This document shows, piece by piece, positions 48,475 to 57,714 of a stretch of DNA of 64,000 nt. Below the pieces are notes generated by a model that worked only from the letters and a program-made list of their open reading frames with translations, made no database searches and was not told the DNA's origin. The stretch is from Youhaiella tibetensis (GTDB lineage: Bacteria > Pseudomonadota > Alphaproteobacteria > Rhizobiales > Devosiaceae). Position numbers and translations under genes: made by a program. Position 1 is the first letter of the stretch. Every line of letters begins with the position of its first letter. Location: contig NZ_CP041690.1 of assembly GCF_008000755.1 (NCBI RefSeq), forward strand, positions 1,737,260 through 1,801,259. The letters are read 5' to 3'.

Positions 48475-49542
48475 TCAGCCGCGTCTTTCGCGGAAGGTCC
48501 GGGCGCCGGCGTGGAAGATCCGCCGTAGTTCCTGATCGGGGCCCGGCTCGTCCGGGTGCTCTGTGGGCGCGTTCATATGGAAGCGGGCGCGGTATTCGGT
48601 GGGCGGAATGCCTATGCGGGCCATGAAGGCGCGGCGCATGTTGGCCTCTCCGCCCAAGCCCGACAGCACCGCCACCTCGCCCAGGCCGCGATCGGTCCAT
48701 TCGAGGAGATTGCAGGCATGCCGGAACCGGGCGTCGGCGACGAACTCGCCGAGTGGGGTGCCCGTATGCAGCCGGAAGGCGCGCAACAGGGTGCGCTGGC
48801 CCATGCCCGCCCGCCTGGCCAGCGCTTCGGTGCGCAGGTCCTCGGCCGGGTTGTCGATGATCCATTGCTGCAGTTCGCCGATGGCGGGCGTGTCCGAGAA
48901 CTGCGCTCGCAGATGCGTGCTGAACTGGGACTGGCCCCCCGACCGGCGCAGGTAGAGCACCATGTGGCGCGCCACTTCCATCGCCAGCGGCCGGCCGCAA
49001 TCGGCCTCGATGAGCGCCAGCGCCAGATCCATGCCGGCGGTCATGCCCGCCGAGGTCCAGACATTGCGGCTGCGCACGAAGAGCGCATCCATGTCGACAT
49101 CGGTTTCCGGATAGCGGCGGGAGAGCTCGTCGCCATAGGCCCAGTGGGTGGCGACCCGCACCGAGCGGGTCAACCCGGCCGCCGCAAGCAGGAAGGCGCC
49201 GTTGCAGACCGAACCGTAGCGCCCCGCAGTAGTGGCGCGCTCGGCCAGCCAGGCCTTGGTGCGGCTGTCCTCGCCCGCCAGCGGCGCAGCGGGGCCGCCG
49301 GGAACGAGCAGTGTGTCGACGCTGGACGGCAGGGTCGCGAAGCTATGGGTGGGCTGGAGCGAAATCCAGCCGCCGGCTGCCTGCACCATCTTGCCGTCAT
49401 GGGAAACGGTCGCGATGTCGTAGGGTGCGTTCCCGGAGATGAAGTTCGCCAGTCCGAAGCATTCGAGCGGGCCCGTGACGTCACTCGGCGCAACGCCGTC
49501 ATAGACGAGCATCGCTATCGAGTGTTGCCCCTTGTCCGCCAT
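48475..49542 (-). CDS. GlxA-type AraC-family transcriptional regulator
   Basis: A 355-residue protein from MADKGQHSIAMLVYDGV. The N-terminal DJ-1/PfpI domain has V-P-G-G-P near residue 80 and S-V-C-N-G-A-F-L-L near 115; the C-terminal AraC HTH covers residues ~220-310. This GlxA type (DJ-1/PfpI-AraC) controls many small pathways. Its target is unclear; the neighbouring guaA and VOC genes are unlikely partners. Confidence 0.9.
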   Translation of the reverse strand: MADKGQHSIAMLVYDGVAPSDVTGPLECFGLANFISGNAPYDIATVSHDGKMVQAAGGWISLQPTHSFATLPSSVDTLLVPGGPAAPLAGEDSRTKAWLAERATTAGRYGSVCNGAFLLAAAGLTRSVRVATHWAYGDELSRRYPETDVDMDALFVRSRNVWTSAGMTAGMDLALALIEADCGRPLAMEVARHMVLYLRRSGGQSQFSTHLRAQFSDTPAIGELQQWIIDNPAEDLRTEALARRAGMGQRTLLRAFRLHTGTPLGEFVADARFRHACNLLEWTDRGLGEVAVLSGLGGEANMRRAFMARIGIPPTEYRARFHMNAPTEHPDEPGPDQELRRIFHAGARTFRERRG

Positions 49543-49692
49543 TGACCGTGCCCCATGGTGTTCGGACCTTCGAGTGAACACACCAGCCGGTTCCCGGGCA
49601 AGCGATATCCGGCATAAGCGGGACCCGCGACGCCAGTCGGGTCGGGAGGGGATTGGCGTCCCTTCGCGCCCTACGGGAGCGTGGTGAACCGC

Positions 49693-50112
49693 TCAGGGGG
49701 CCGCGTCCTGATAGAGGCTGGCGAACTCCTCGGAGGGTGGAATGGGTTTGATGATGTCGATCAGGACGCCATTGGGATCGGCAGTGATGAAGTGGCGCTG
49801 ACCGAAGGCCTCGTCGCGCAAAGGCGTCAGTATCGGGAGCCCGGCTTCGACGGCGGCGGCGTGAATGGCATCCACATCTTCCACTTCGAAATTGAGGATG
49901 ACACCGCTGGCCTTGCCGCGGGCCGGCAGGGGCACGGTTTCATGCGCGCCGTCCAGAACGGCGAGGTTCACCGCTCCATCATCGGGCAATTGCAGATGGA
50001 CATACCAATCGGCCGCGAAGAGCGCCACGAAGCCGAAGTGACGCTGGTAGAATGCGGCAGTGCCAGCGACGTCGGAGGTCATCAGGACAGGGTAATAGCT
50101 TGTGACTTTCAT
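49693..50112 (-). CDS. VOC-family (glyoxalase/bleomycin-resistance-like) protein
   Basis: A 139-residue beta-alpha-beta-beta-beta module pair. Typical phrases are [20 protein letters not shown] and [14 protein letters not shown] precedes the ATG. Family members bind small molecules or antibiotics. Divergent from a TetR gene with two operator-like palindromes in between, so it is the likely regulated target. Confidence 0.88.
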   Translation of the reverse strand: MKVTSYYPVLMTSDVAGTAAFYQRHFGFVALFAADWYVHLQLPDDGAVNLAVLDGAHETVPLPARGKASGVILNFEVEDVDAIHAAAVEAGLPILTPLRDEAFGQRHFITADPNGVLIDIIKPIPPSEEFASLYQDAAP

Positions 50113-50134
50113 GGTGGCGTCTCCCGGGGCATTA

Positions 50135-50180
50135 ACATACAGTCTGTTTGTATCTGTCGATTAACATACAGGCTGTATGT
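50135..50180. promoter_or_regulatory. Paired palindromic TetR operators
   Basis: ACATACAG-T-CTGTTTGT (50135-50151, one mismatch) and ACATACAG-G-CTGTATGT (50164-50180, perfect) are 17-bp palindromes with centres 29 bp apart. They fill the shared region between the VOC gene and the TetR gene. The second one directly abuts the TetR ATG at 50181. Confidence 0.75.
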
Positions 50181-50759
50181 ATGCAACGTGTTTCGAACCA
50201 GGATCGCACCGAGCGCATGCGACGCACGCTCTTGGATGTGGCGCGGACCCTGTTCGTGGAGAAGGGCTATGCCCAGACTTCGACGCCGGAGATCGTCGCG
50301 GCGGCAGGGGTGACGCGCGGGGCGCTCTATCACCACTTCGCCGACAAGCAGGCGGTTTTCCGCGCCGTGGTGGAAAGCGAGGCGGCCGCGGTTGCCGTTG
50401 CCATCGAAGCGCATGCGCAGGATGCCGCGGACGCGCGCGGCGCCTTGCGAGCCGGCACGCGCGCCTATCTCGAGGCAATGCGCGTGCCCGGGCGGACGCG
50501 CCTGCTGCTCATCGAGGGGCCGGCAGTCCTGGGCAGCGCATTGCTGTCGTCGCTCGACGCGGAGCACGCGGCACGTACGCTGCGGGAAGGCATCGAGGCC
50601 GCGCGCGCCCAGAGCGCGGCGGCATCGGCCATCCCGGCCGCCGTGCTTGCCGATCTGCTTTCGGCCGCTTTCGATCGAGCGGCCATCGCGATCGAGGGCG
50701 GCGCAAAGCCGGAGACGTTCCTCGAGGCGATGGACGAAATGATCGCACGGCTGGTCTAG
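50181..50759 (+). CDS. TetR-family transcriptional regulator
   Basis: A 192-residue TetR repressor from MQRVSNQDR. The HTH is T-P-E-I-V-A-A-A-G-V-T-R-G-A-L-Y-H-H-F at about residues 35-55. The C-terminal ligand domain is Ala-rich and helical. Other in-frame starts (ATG 50148 and 50217) exist; the one chosen sits just after the operator and lacks a leader, so the start is not certain. It very likely represses itself and the VOC gene. Confidence 0.88.
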   Translation: MQRVSNQDRTERMRRTLLDVARTLFVEKGYAQTSTPEIVAAAGVTRGALYHHFADKQAVFRAVVESEAAAVAVAIEAHAQDAADARGALRAGTRAYLEAMRVPGRTRLLLIEGPAVLGSALLSSLDAEHAARTLREGIEAARAQSAAASAIPAAVLADLLSAAFDRAAIAIEGGAKPETFLEAMDEMIARLV

Positions 50760-50834
50760 GCCGTCGCCAGCCGCTTTGTTGTGGAAGGATGTCCCACGGG
50801 CTGCGCCCTGGGCCGCGTCGGGGTAAAAGACAGT

Positions 50835-51569
50835 ATGTGCAATCTCTACTCGGTGACCACCAACCAGGCCGCGCTGCGGGCGCTGGTGCGCGCTTTCCAC
50901 GATGCGACGGGCAACCTGCCGCTGCTGCCGGGAATCTATCCCGACTATTTCGCCCCCATCGTGCGCGGCAACGATTCCGAGCGGTCGCTCGAACTCGCGC
51001 GCTGGGGCCTGCCTTCGCTGGTGGGCGTCGATGACGGCAAGCCCAATCGCGGCAACACCAATATCCGCCGGCCCTGGCTGGACGACTGGAAGGGGTATCT
51101 CGGCCTCGAGAACCGCTGCCTTGCGCCCTTTACCCGGTTTTCCGAACCCACCAGGCTCGCCAGCGGCGAGAGCGGCAATGCCTGGTTCGCGCTCGACGAG
51201 AGCGAGCCGCTCCTCTGCTTCGCCGGCTTCTGGACGCGCTGGCACGGCATGCGGCGCAAGGACGAGGGCGTGATGGATCACGCCGTCTTCGGCTTCCTCA
51301 CCACCGCGCCCAACGACGTGGTCGGCGCCATCCACGAAAAGGCCATGCCCGTGATCCTCACCAGCGAGGAAGAGCGCGAGGTCTGGCTGCGCGCGCCCTG
51401 GTCCGAGGCGCGCGACCTGCAGCGGCCGCTGCCCAACGGCGTGCTCAAGGTGGTGCACGAGACCCCGCTCAAGGTCCTGCCGGGCGTTGAAGGCATTCCC
51501 TCGGGCGATCCGCTACGTCCCAGCCAGGCCTCCAAGCCCGAGGAACCCGACCAGCCTTCACTGTTCTAG
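50835..51569 (+). CDS. SRAP-family protein (SOS response-associated peptidase)
   Basis: A 244-residue protein starting Met-Cys-Asn-Leu-Tyr, so Cys2 becomes the N-terminal nucleophile after Met removal, as in HMCES/YedK. A-R-W-G-L, N-T-N-I-R-R and [14 protein letters not shown] are conserved in the family. It forms a thiazolidine bond to abasic sites in single-stranded DNA, shielding them. The N-terminal R-W-G-L and H-x-R/K-M-P motifs are intact. Confidence 0.92.
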   Translation: MCNLYSVTTNQAALRALVRAFHDATGNLPLLPGIYPDYFAPIVRGNDSERSLELARWGLPSLVGVDDGKPNRGNTNIRRPWLDDWKGYLGLENRCLAPFTRFSEPTRLASGESGNAWFALDESEPLLCFAGFWTRWHGMRRKDEGVMDHAVFGFLTTAPNDVVGAIHEKAMPVILTSEEEREVWLRAPWSEARDLQRPLPNGVLKVVHETPLKVLPGVEGIPSGDPLRPSQASKPEEPDQPSLF

Positions 51570-51632
51570 CCCACTGGCACAAACCCACCGACTCGTTGCT
51601 AAGTACCGCCCAATACGGGGGAGTATTGCAGC

Positions 51633-52199
51633 ATGTGGATTTTGATCGCCGGTCTGGTGGTGTTTTTCGCCATTCACTGTATCCGGATCGTCGCGCCGGA
51701 TTTTCGCGAGCGCCAACTGGCGCAGAACGAGCGGCGCTGGAAGGGCATTTATTCGCTGGTATCGCTGGTGGGGCTGGGTCTGATCATCTGGGGCTGGTGG
51801 GTCTACCGTGGCGAGGCGCCCGAGATATATGAGCCGCCGGCCTGGGGGCGTCACGTCACCATGCTGCTGGTGCTGCTGGCCTTCATCCTGCTCGCGGCAT
51901 CCAACATGCCGGCAGGCTATATCAAGACCTGGGTGCAGCATCCGATGCTGACCGGCGTCTTCCTCTGGGCCCTCGGTCACCTGCTGGCCAATGGCGATCA
52001 GGCTTCACTGCTGCTCTTCGGCAGCTTTCTCGTCTATTCGCTGGTGGACCGCATCGCAGTGGCGGTGCGACCCGCGCCGCCGGTGGCGTTCGTCAGCGCC
52101 CGCTCCGATGTCCTGGCCATTGTCATTGGCGTGGTGATCTACGCGACCTTCGTGCTCTATCTGCACGGCTTGCTGTTCGGCGTCTCACCGCTGAGCTAG
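51633..52199 (+). CDS. NnrU-family membrane protein
   Basis: A 188-residue protein with five or six spans. F-F-A-I-H-C-I-R-I, W-V-Q-H-P-M-L-T-G-V and L-W-A-L-G-H-L-L-A-N-G-D are NnrU signatures (heme-binding-like His residues). NnrU is linked to nitrite/nitric oxide respiration in some alphaproteobacteria, but many members lack that context, as here. Its 3' end overlaps the convergent deacetylase by 15 bp. Confidence 0.9.
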   Translation: MWILIAGLVVFFAIHCIRIVAPDFRERQLAQNERRWKGIYSLVSLVGLGLIIWGWWVYRGEAPEIYEPPAWGRHVTMLLVLLAFILLAASNMPAGYIKTWVQHPMLTGVFLWALGHLLANGDQASLLLFGSFLVYSLVDRIAVAVRPAPPVAFVSARSDVLAIVIGVVIYATFVLYLHGLLFGVSPLS

Positions 52200-52916
52200 A
52201 TCGCCATCGGCTCCGAAGGTCACGACGTCCTCGAGGCGCACGAAGCTGAAGCCGCGCGCCTTGAGGGCGAGTATGCCCGCCGCCACGCCACCGCCGGCAG
52301 GCCGCCGGGGCTGGTTGATATGGGCGATGATCACGTCGCCGTCCTGGGCGTGCGCGATCCGATGGGCGGTCGAGGCAGCCGAGAGCGAGGCGCCCTGGTC
52401 GCCATTGAGCGAGTAGCCCGCGATCTTGAGGTCGAGGTGACGCACGAGCGACATGGCTTCCGGGCTATAGAGCGCGGTGGCGTCGCGATACCAGCTGGCC
52501 TTTACGCCGGTGGCGTGGAGCAGGGCGACCTGGCCGCCCTCGACTTCGGCGGAAATGGCATCGAGCGTGCCGGCGGGCCGGATGCCGTAGACGGGCTTCG
52601 TCCCCAGCACGGCCGGAACATGCTCGGCCCCGTGGTCCTCGAGCTCGAAGAGTTCGGGGTGGGCGAGCATCACCTTGACCGCCGCCTCGTTGCGCGCGAG
52701 CCAGCGCGCCGTCACGAAGACCGTGGCGGGGATGGCGTTGTCGACCAGCGTGGAAAGGATGCGCATGTCGGTGCCGCCCATGCAGGCGTCGAGCGTCAGG
52801 GCCACCTGGGGGTGCTCCGGGCCGCCCGACGCGATGTTGAGCCGCGGCTCGCGCAAGGGCTCCGCAAAGGCGTTTGCGCTCCAGACGAGAAAGGGCAGGG
52901 CGAGAAGCAGACGCAT
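52185..52916 (-). CDS. Polysaccharide deacetylase-like protein, exported
   Basis: A 243-residue protein with a signal peptide (L-L-L-A-L-P-F-L-V-W-S-A-N-A-F-A, cleavage near 18). L-T-L-D-A-C-M-G-G-T-D carries the NodB first Asp; A-T-V-F-V-T-A-R-W-L and D-H-G-A-E-H mark the barrel. It keeps the overall NodB fold but the His-x3-His zinc motif is not clear, so activity is uncertain. Upstream is a separate operon on the other strand. Confidence 0.78.
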   Translation of the reverse strand: MRLLLALPFLVWSANAFAEPLREPRLNIASGGPEHPQVALTLDACMGGTDMRILSTLVDNAIPATVFVTARWLARNEAAVKVMLAHPELFELEDHGAEHVPAVLGTKPVYGIRPAGTLDAISAEVEGGQVALLHATGVKASWYRDATALYSPEAMSLVRHLDLKIAGYSLNGDQGASLSAASTAHRIAHAQDGDVIIAHINQPRRPAGGGVAAGILALKARGFSFVRLEDVVTFGADGDLAQR

Positions 52917-53073
52917 GGGAAATACCGGGAAAAGGGGCCGTTTCGACCAACGTGATCCTACCCGATTGCGGCGCGAACAAGTTCACGGATTTTCGCTATC
53001 CGGTTCAATTGCAATCCTAAGCCTGCATCACTATTGTGCCGCAACTTTCAAGACCGGTTAGCCAAGGCCTTCC

Positions 53074-54027
53074 ATGTCCCAAGACAACATTTTCCGCGAA
53101 GTCGACGAAGAGCTGCGCAGCGAGCGCATGCGGACGCTATGGCGCCGTTTCGGGCCCTACGTCATCGGCGCGGCGGTTGCCGTGGTGCTGGTCGTGGCGA
53201 TCAACGAGGGCTGGAGCTGGTGGCGCAATTCCACCGCTGCCCAGGCCTCCGATGAATACTACGCGGCTCTCAAGCTCGCCGATGGCGGCGACCTTGCGGG
53301 CGCCCAGGCCGAACTGACCAAGATCGAGGGGCAGGGCGGTGGCTACGCCACGCTCGCCAAGTTCAAGCAGGCTGCGCTCCTGGCCAAGGACGGCAAGAAG
53401 AGCGAAGCGGTGGCCGCCTATGACGCCCTCGCCTCGGGCGAGAGCAATGTGCGCTTGCGCGAACTGGCGCTGGTGCTCGCCGGCAACCTGCTGGTGGATA
53501 CCGGCACGCTCAACGACGTCGAGCAACGCGTCGGCTCGCTCAACACCACTGACAGCCCGCTGCGCAATTCGGCGCGCGAAGCCATCGGCCTGGCCCAGTA
53601 CAAGGCCGGCGACCTGACCGCCGCCAAGGCGACGTTCGACGCCATCATGACCGACCCGATCGCCCCGCGCGAACTGCAGAATCGCGCCGAGCTCTATATC
53701 GCCCAGATCGTGGCCGAAGGCGGCGCTGCCGCCGCCACTGTCGCTGCCGACACCCCGGCACCGGCCGCCGACGCCACCGCCGCGCCCGCAGCCGACGCGA
53801 CGCCCGCTCCTGCGACCGACGCTCCGGCTACCGAGGCTCCCGCCGCTGCCGCACCGGCAGCCGACGCGCCGGCGGCTGATGCTCCCGCGGCCGAGTCGGC
53901 AAATCCGCTGGCCAACAGCTCCTCGATGATGCAGATGATGACTCCGGCCCCGCAGGCGCCCGCCGAGCAGCCCGCAGCCACCACCGAACCCGCAACGCCC
54001 GCGCAGGCTCCCGCGACGGCCAACTAG
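53074..54027 (+). CDS. YfgM-like tetratricopeptide membrane protein
   Basis: A 317-residue protein. N-terminal amphipathic segment, then one membrane span at about 27-47, then TPR helices (residues ~60-215), then a ~95-residue Ala/Pro/Thr/Asp-rich disordered tail. The order TPR protein directly before der mirrors yfgM-bamB-der in gammaproteobacteria, though BamB is missing here. YfgM is an ancillary subunit at the SecYEG translocon. The long A/P tail is extra. Confidence 0.85.
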   Translation: MSQDNIFREVDEELRSERMRTLWRRFGPYVIGAAVAVVLVVAINEGWSWWRNSTAAQASDEYYAALKLADGGDLAGAQAELTKIEGQGGGYATLAKFKQAALLAKDGKKSEAVAAYDALASGESNVRLRELALVLAGNLLVDTGTLNDVEQRVGSLNTTDSPLRNSAREAIGLAQYKAGDLTAAKATFDAIMTDPIAPRELQNRAELYIAQIVAEGGAAAATVAADTPAPAADATAAPAADATPAPATDAPATEAPAAAAPAADAPAADAPAAESANPLANSSSMMQMMTPAPQAPAEQPAATTEPATPAQAPATAN

Positions 54028-54063
54028 GCTGTCGCGACCCAACTGCGTGAGACTGGAGGACCG

Positions 54064-55494
54064 ATGAGCGTCACAGTTGCCATTGTCGGTCGTCCCAATG
54101 TGGGCAAATCGACCCTTTTCAACCGCCTCGTCGGGCGCAAGATCGCGCTCGTCGACGATACGCCGGGCGTGACGCGCGACCGCCGCGAAGCGGAGGGGCG
54201 GATTGCGGACCTGCATTTCCGCATCCTCGACACGGCCGGCTACGAGGACAAGACCGACGGCTCGCTCGAAGATCGCATGCGCCGGCAGACCGAGCTGGCC
54301 ATCCGCGAGGCCGACGTCATCCTTTTCATGTACGACGCCAGGGCCGGGGTGACCCCGCTTGACGAGCGCTTCGCGCAGGTCCTGCGCCGGGCGGGCAAGG
54401 ACGTGCACCTGATCGGCAACAAGGCCGAAGGCAAGGCGTCCGATGCCGGGCTGACCGAAGGCTATTCGCTCGGCTTCGGCGAGCCGGTGCCGCTGTCGGC
54501 CGAACACGGCCAGGGCATGGCGGACCTTCACGCCATCATCTCCCAGGCCATCGACCGGATCGTAGACAAGCAGAAGCAGACGGCGCAGGCGAGCCTGGAC
54601 ATCATGCCCGAGGTCAACGTCGACCTGCCCGAGGACGATGGCACCGACGAGAACGCCCCGACCCGCCGCTGGGACCCGACGCGCCACCTCAACGTCGCCA
54701 TCATCGGTCGCCCCAACGCCGGCAAGTCGACGCTGATCAACCGCATGGTCGGCGAGGAACGCCTGCTGACAGGCCCCGAGGCCGGCATCACGCGCGACAG
54801 CATCCTGGTGCCCTGGGAATGGGAAGGGCGCACCATCAACCTTGTGGACACGGCCGGCATGCGCCGCCGCAACAAGGTGCACGAAAAGCTCGAAAAGCTC
54901 GCAGTGGGAGATTCGCTGCGCTCGATCCAGTACGCCGAAGTCGTGGTGCTGCTGCTGGACGCCACGATCCCGTTCGAGAAGCAGGACCTGCAGCTTGCCG
55001 ACCTCGTCGAGCGCGAGGGCCGCGCGCTGGTGATCGCCCTCAACAAGTGGGACCTGATCGAGGACAAGAACGCCGCGCTCACGGAGTTGCGCGAGATGTG
55101 CGAGCGGCTGCTGCCGCAGTTGCGCGGCGTGCCGCTGGTGACGCTTTCCGGCCTGCAGGGACGCAATATCGACAAGCTCATGGCCGCGATCTTCAAGATC
55201 GAGAAGGCCTGGAACACCCATATCTCGACGGCGCGGCTCAACCGCTGGCTGGCGGCCATGATCGAAGGTCATCCGCCTCCGGCCGTCTCCGGACGTCGCC
55301 TCAAGCTGCGCTACATGACCCAGGCCAAGACGCGCCCGCCCAGCTTCATCGTCTTCTCCTCGCGCCCCGATGCCCTGCCTGCGGCGTATCAGCGCTACCT
55401 GGTCAACGGCCTGCGCGAAACCTTCGAGATGCCCGGAACGCCCATCCGTCTTTGGGTTCGCGGCGGCAAGAACCCGTTCGCCGACCAGGACTAG
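54064..55494 (+). CDS. der: Ribosome biogenesis GTPase Der (EngA)
   Basis: A 476-residue protein with two GTPase domains: G1 G-R-P-N-V-G-K-S-T and D-T-A-G-Y-E first; G-R-P-N-A-G-K-S-T and D-T-A-G-M second, both with N-K-x-D-like motifs. A C-terminal KH-like domain follows. It assists 50S subunit maturation. Starts 36 bp after the YfgM-like gene, with GGAGG just upstream. Confidence 0.97.
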   Translation: MSVTVAIVGRPNVGKSTLFNRLVGRKIALVDDTPGVTRDRREAEGRIADLHFRILDTAGYEDKTDGSLEDRMRRQTELAIREADVILFMYDARAGVTPLDERFAQVLRRAGKDVHLIGNKAEGKASDAGLTEGYSLGFGEPVPLSAEHGQGMADLHAIISQAIDRIVDKQKQTAQASLDIMPEVNVDLPEDDGTDENAPTRRWDPTRHLNVAIIGRPNAGKSTLINRMVGEERLLTGPEAGITRDSILVPWEWEGRTINLVDTAGMRRRNKVHEKLEKLAVGDSLRSIQYAEVVVLLLDATIPFEKQDLQLADLVEREGRALVIALNKWDLIEDKNAALTELREMCERLLPQLRGVPLVTLSGLQGRNIDKLMAAIFKIEKAWNTHISTARLNRWLAAMIEGHPPPAVSGRRLKLRYMTQAKTRPPSFIVFSSRPDALPAAYQRYLVNGLRETFEMPGTPIRLWVRGGKNPFADQD

Positions 55495-55635
55495 GCGCGC
55501 CTGTTTGGGGTTCGCGCGGGAAAAACATCCGCGCGACTTATTCACACCCATAGCGAAAATTGCGGAAATGCCGCATAACTCTCAACGCTTAAGCGACCCG
55601 ATGCAGAGTGCGGGGCCGCATCCTTTGATACGAGC

Positions 55636-56916
55636 TTGTTTCTCGAAATACTGATTATCGCCGTTCTGACCCTGGTGAACGGCCTTCTCGCAATGTCCGA
55701 GCTCGCCGTGGTGTCCTCACGGCCAGCGCGCCTCAAGGTTTTGGCGGCCGATGGCCGCAAGGGCGCCGAAACAGCCATGAGGCTGGCCGAAAACCCCGGA
55801 CGGTTCCTCTCGAGCGTACAGATCGGCATCACGCTGGTCGGCGTCCTGTCGGGCGCCTTCTCGGGCGCCACGCTCGGCGGGCGCCTGTCGGTCTGGTTGG
55901 CGAGCGTCGGCGTAGCCCCCGGCGCGGCCGACGCGCTGGGCGTGGGTATCGTGGTGGTGATCATCACCTACCTCTCCCTCATCATCGGCGAACTGGTACC
56001 CAAGCAGATCGCCCTGCGTGATCCGGAAGGCATCGCCACCCGTGTGGCGCCGAGCATGGCGATGATCGCCACCGTCGCCGCGCCACTGGTGTGGTTCCTC
56101 GACATTTCCGGCCGCGCCGTGCTGACCCTCCTGGGGCAGGGCGGCGAGCAGGAAGAAAAGGTCACCGAAGAAGAGGTCAAGACCCTCATCGCGGAGGCCG
56201 AGAGCGCCGGCGTGCTCGAAAGCGACGAGCGCTCGATGATCACCGGCGTCATGCGCCTGGCCGACCGCTCCGCGCGCGGCCTGATGACGCCGCGTCGCGA
56301 CGTGGAACTGATCGATCTCTCCGACGACATGGAGACGATCCGCAAGACCATTCGCCAGACCCACCGCTCGCGCCTGCCGGTGCAGGACGGCGACGCCGAC
56401 ACCATCATCGGCGTGCTGGCGATCAAGGACCTAGTGGAAGTCTATGCGGAGGGCAAGCCGCTCGACATCCGTCGCCTGGTGCAGCCCGCCCCTGTGGTGA
56501 TGGACCGCACCGACGCCCTGGGCGTGGTGCGCGCGCTGCGCGCCTCGGTGGTGCACATGGCGCTGGTCTTTGACGAGTACGGACACTTCGAAGGCATCGT
56601 GACCTCCGGCGACCTGCTTGAGGCGATCACGGGCGTTTTCCAGGAAGAGGAAGGCGCCGACCCGGCGGTCGTGCAGCGCGAGGACGGCTCGTTCCTCGTC
56701 TCGGGCTGGATGCCGGTGGACGAATTCTCCGACCGCATGGGCATTCCCGTGCCGCGCGACGCCAAGTACGAGACCGTGGCCGGCTACGTGCTCTCGCAGA
56801 TGAACCACCTTCCGAGCGTCGGCGAGACGTTCGAACGGGGCGGCTGGCGCTTCGAGGTGGTGGATCTGGATGGGCGACGGATCGACAAGATCCTGATGTC
56901 GCGAGCGGGCGAATAA
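55636..56916 (+). CDS. CNNM/HlyC-type transporter (hemolysin family)
   Basis: A 426-residue protein with the DUF21 four-span membrane domain (L-T-L-V-N-G-L-L-A-M-S-E-L-A), two CBS domains at about residues 215-335 and a C-terminal CorC/HlyC domain. Such proteins export Mg2+/Co2+. The only in-frame start near the conserved N terminus is TTG at 55636; its ribosome site is poor, so the start is tentative. Confidence 0.88.
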   Translation: MFLEILIIAVLTLVNGLLAMSELAVVSSRPARLKVLAADGRKGAETAMRLAENPGRFLSSVQIGITLVGVLSGAFSGATLGGRLSVWLASVGVAPGAADALGVGIVVVIITYLSLIIGELVPKQIALRDPEGIATRVAPSMAMIATVAAPLVWFLDISGRAVLTLLGQGGEQEEKVTEEEVKTLIAEAESAGVLESDERSMITGVMRLADRSARGLMTPRRDVELIDLSDDMETIRKTIRQTHRSRLPVQDGDADTIIGVLAIKDLVEVYAEGKPLDIRRLVQPAPVVMDRTDALGVVRALRASVVHMALVFDEYGHFEGIVTSGDLLEAITGVFQEEEGADPAVVQREDGSFLVSGWMPVDEFSDRMGIPVPRDAKYETVAGYVLSQMNHLPSVGETFERGGWRFEVVDLDGRRIDKILMSRAGE

Positions 56917-56932
56917 CGCCCCGCAAAGTCGA

Positions 56933-56957
56933 ACGGCGCGAGGTGATCTCGCGCCGT
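56933..56957. terminator. Bidirectional stem-loop between convergent genes
   Basis: ACGGCGCGAG-GTGAT-CTCGCGCCGT is a perfect 10-bp stem with a 5-nt loop, 17 bp after the CNNM gene and 11 bp before the SDR stop. It has no T-run on either side but is the strongest hairpin in this gap. Confidence 0.6.
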
Positions 56958-56967
56958 CCCGAAAGTC

Positions 56968-57714
56968 TCAGAGTTCGCTCAGTTCGCCCGACTTGACGTT
57001 GAAGAGCTTGCCGTTCTCGGCATAGCGCGGGCTGATCATGTCGACCAGGGCCGGCGCGATGGTCTTGGGCGAGGGCAGGGTATCGGGATCTTCCCCCGGC
57101 ATGGCCTTGGCGCGCATCGCGGTGCGGACCTGCCCGGGATAGAAGATGTTGGCCTTGACCGTGGTGGTGGCCATTTCCTCGGCATAGACCTTGACCATGG
57201 CGTTGAGCGCCGCCTTGCTGGCCGCATAGCTGCCCCAGTAGGCGCGCGGATTGGTGGCCGCCCCGCTGCTGACGAACACCGCGCGCCCGGCCGTCGACTG
57301 GCGCAGCAACAGGTCCATCGAGCGGATCAGGCGGAAGTTGGCCGTCACGTTCGTGGCGAACACCTTGTCGAACTCATCGGGCGCAATGTGGGGCAGCGGG
57401 CTTAGCGTGCCCAGCATGCCCGCATTGGCGATCATGCCATCCAGTGCACCCCAGCGCTCGAAGATCGCCGCGCCCAGCCGGTCGATGGCATCGCCATCGC
57501 GCAGGTCGAGCGGCACCAGCGTCGTCGCCGCGCCAAGGTCCTGGATTTCGTCGTCGAGTTCCTCGAGGCCTCCAACGGTGCGGGCGACGGCGACCACGTG
57601 GGCGCCGCGCCGCGCCGCTTCCAGCGCCGCCGCGTAACCGATACCGCGCGATGCGCCGGTAACGAGCACGACCTTGTCGTGAAGGTCCTGCCCCTTTGCC
57701 TCAGTCTTGGCCAT
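56968..57714 (-). CDS. Short-chain dehydrogenase/reductase (YciK-like)
   Basis: A 248-residue SDR with cofactor motif T-G-A-S-R-G-I-G, N-A-G, catalytic Ser and Y-x-x-x-K (S-Y-A-A-S-K). The substrate is unknown. It shares one base with purF (TAATGG), so it is translated from the same message and may be in the purF operon, as is common in Hyphomicrobiales. Confidence 0.92.
   Translation of the reverse strand: MAKTEAKGQDLHDKVVLVTGASRGIGYAAALEAARRGAHVVAVARTVGGLEELDDEIQDLGAATTLVPLDLRDGDAIDRLGAAIFERWGALDGMIANAGMLGTLSPLPHIAPDEFDKVFATNVTANFRLIRSMDLLLRQSTAGRAVFVSSGAATNPRAYWGSYAASKAALNAMVKVYAEEMATTTVKANIFYPGQVRTAMRAKAMPGEDPDTLPSPKTIAPALVDMISPRYAENGKLFNVKSGELSEL

Noticed and set aside
53137-55551. Long minus-strand frame opposite the YfgM-like gene and der
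   Set aside because: Low-complexity Arg/Gly-rich product and no ribosome site; der is certain on the other strand.
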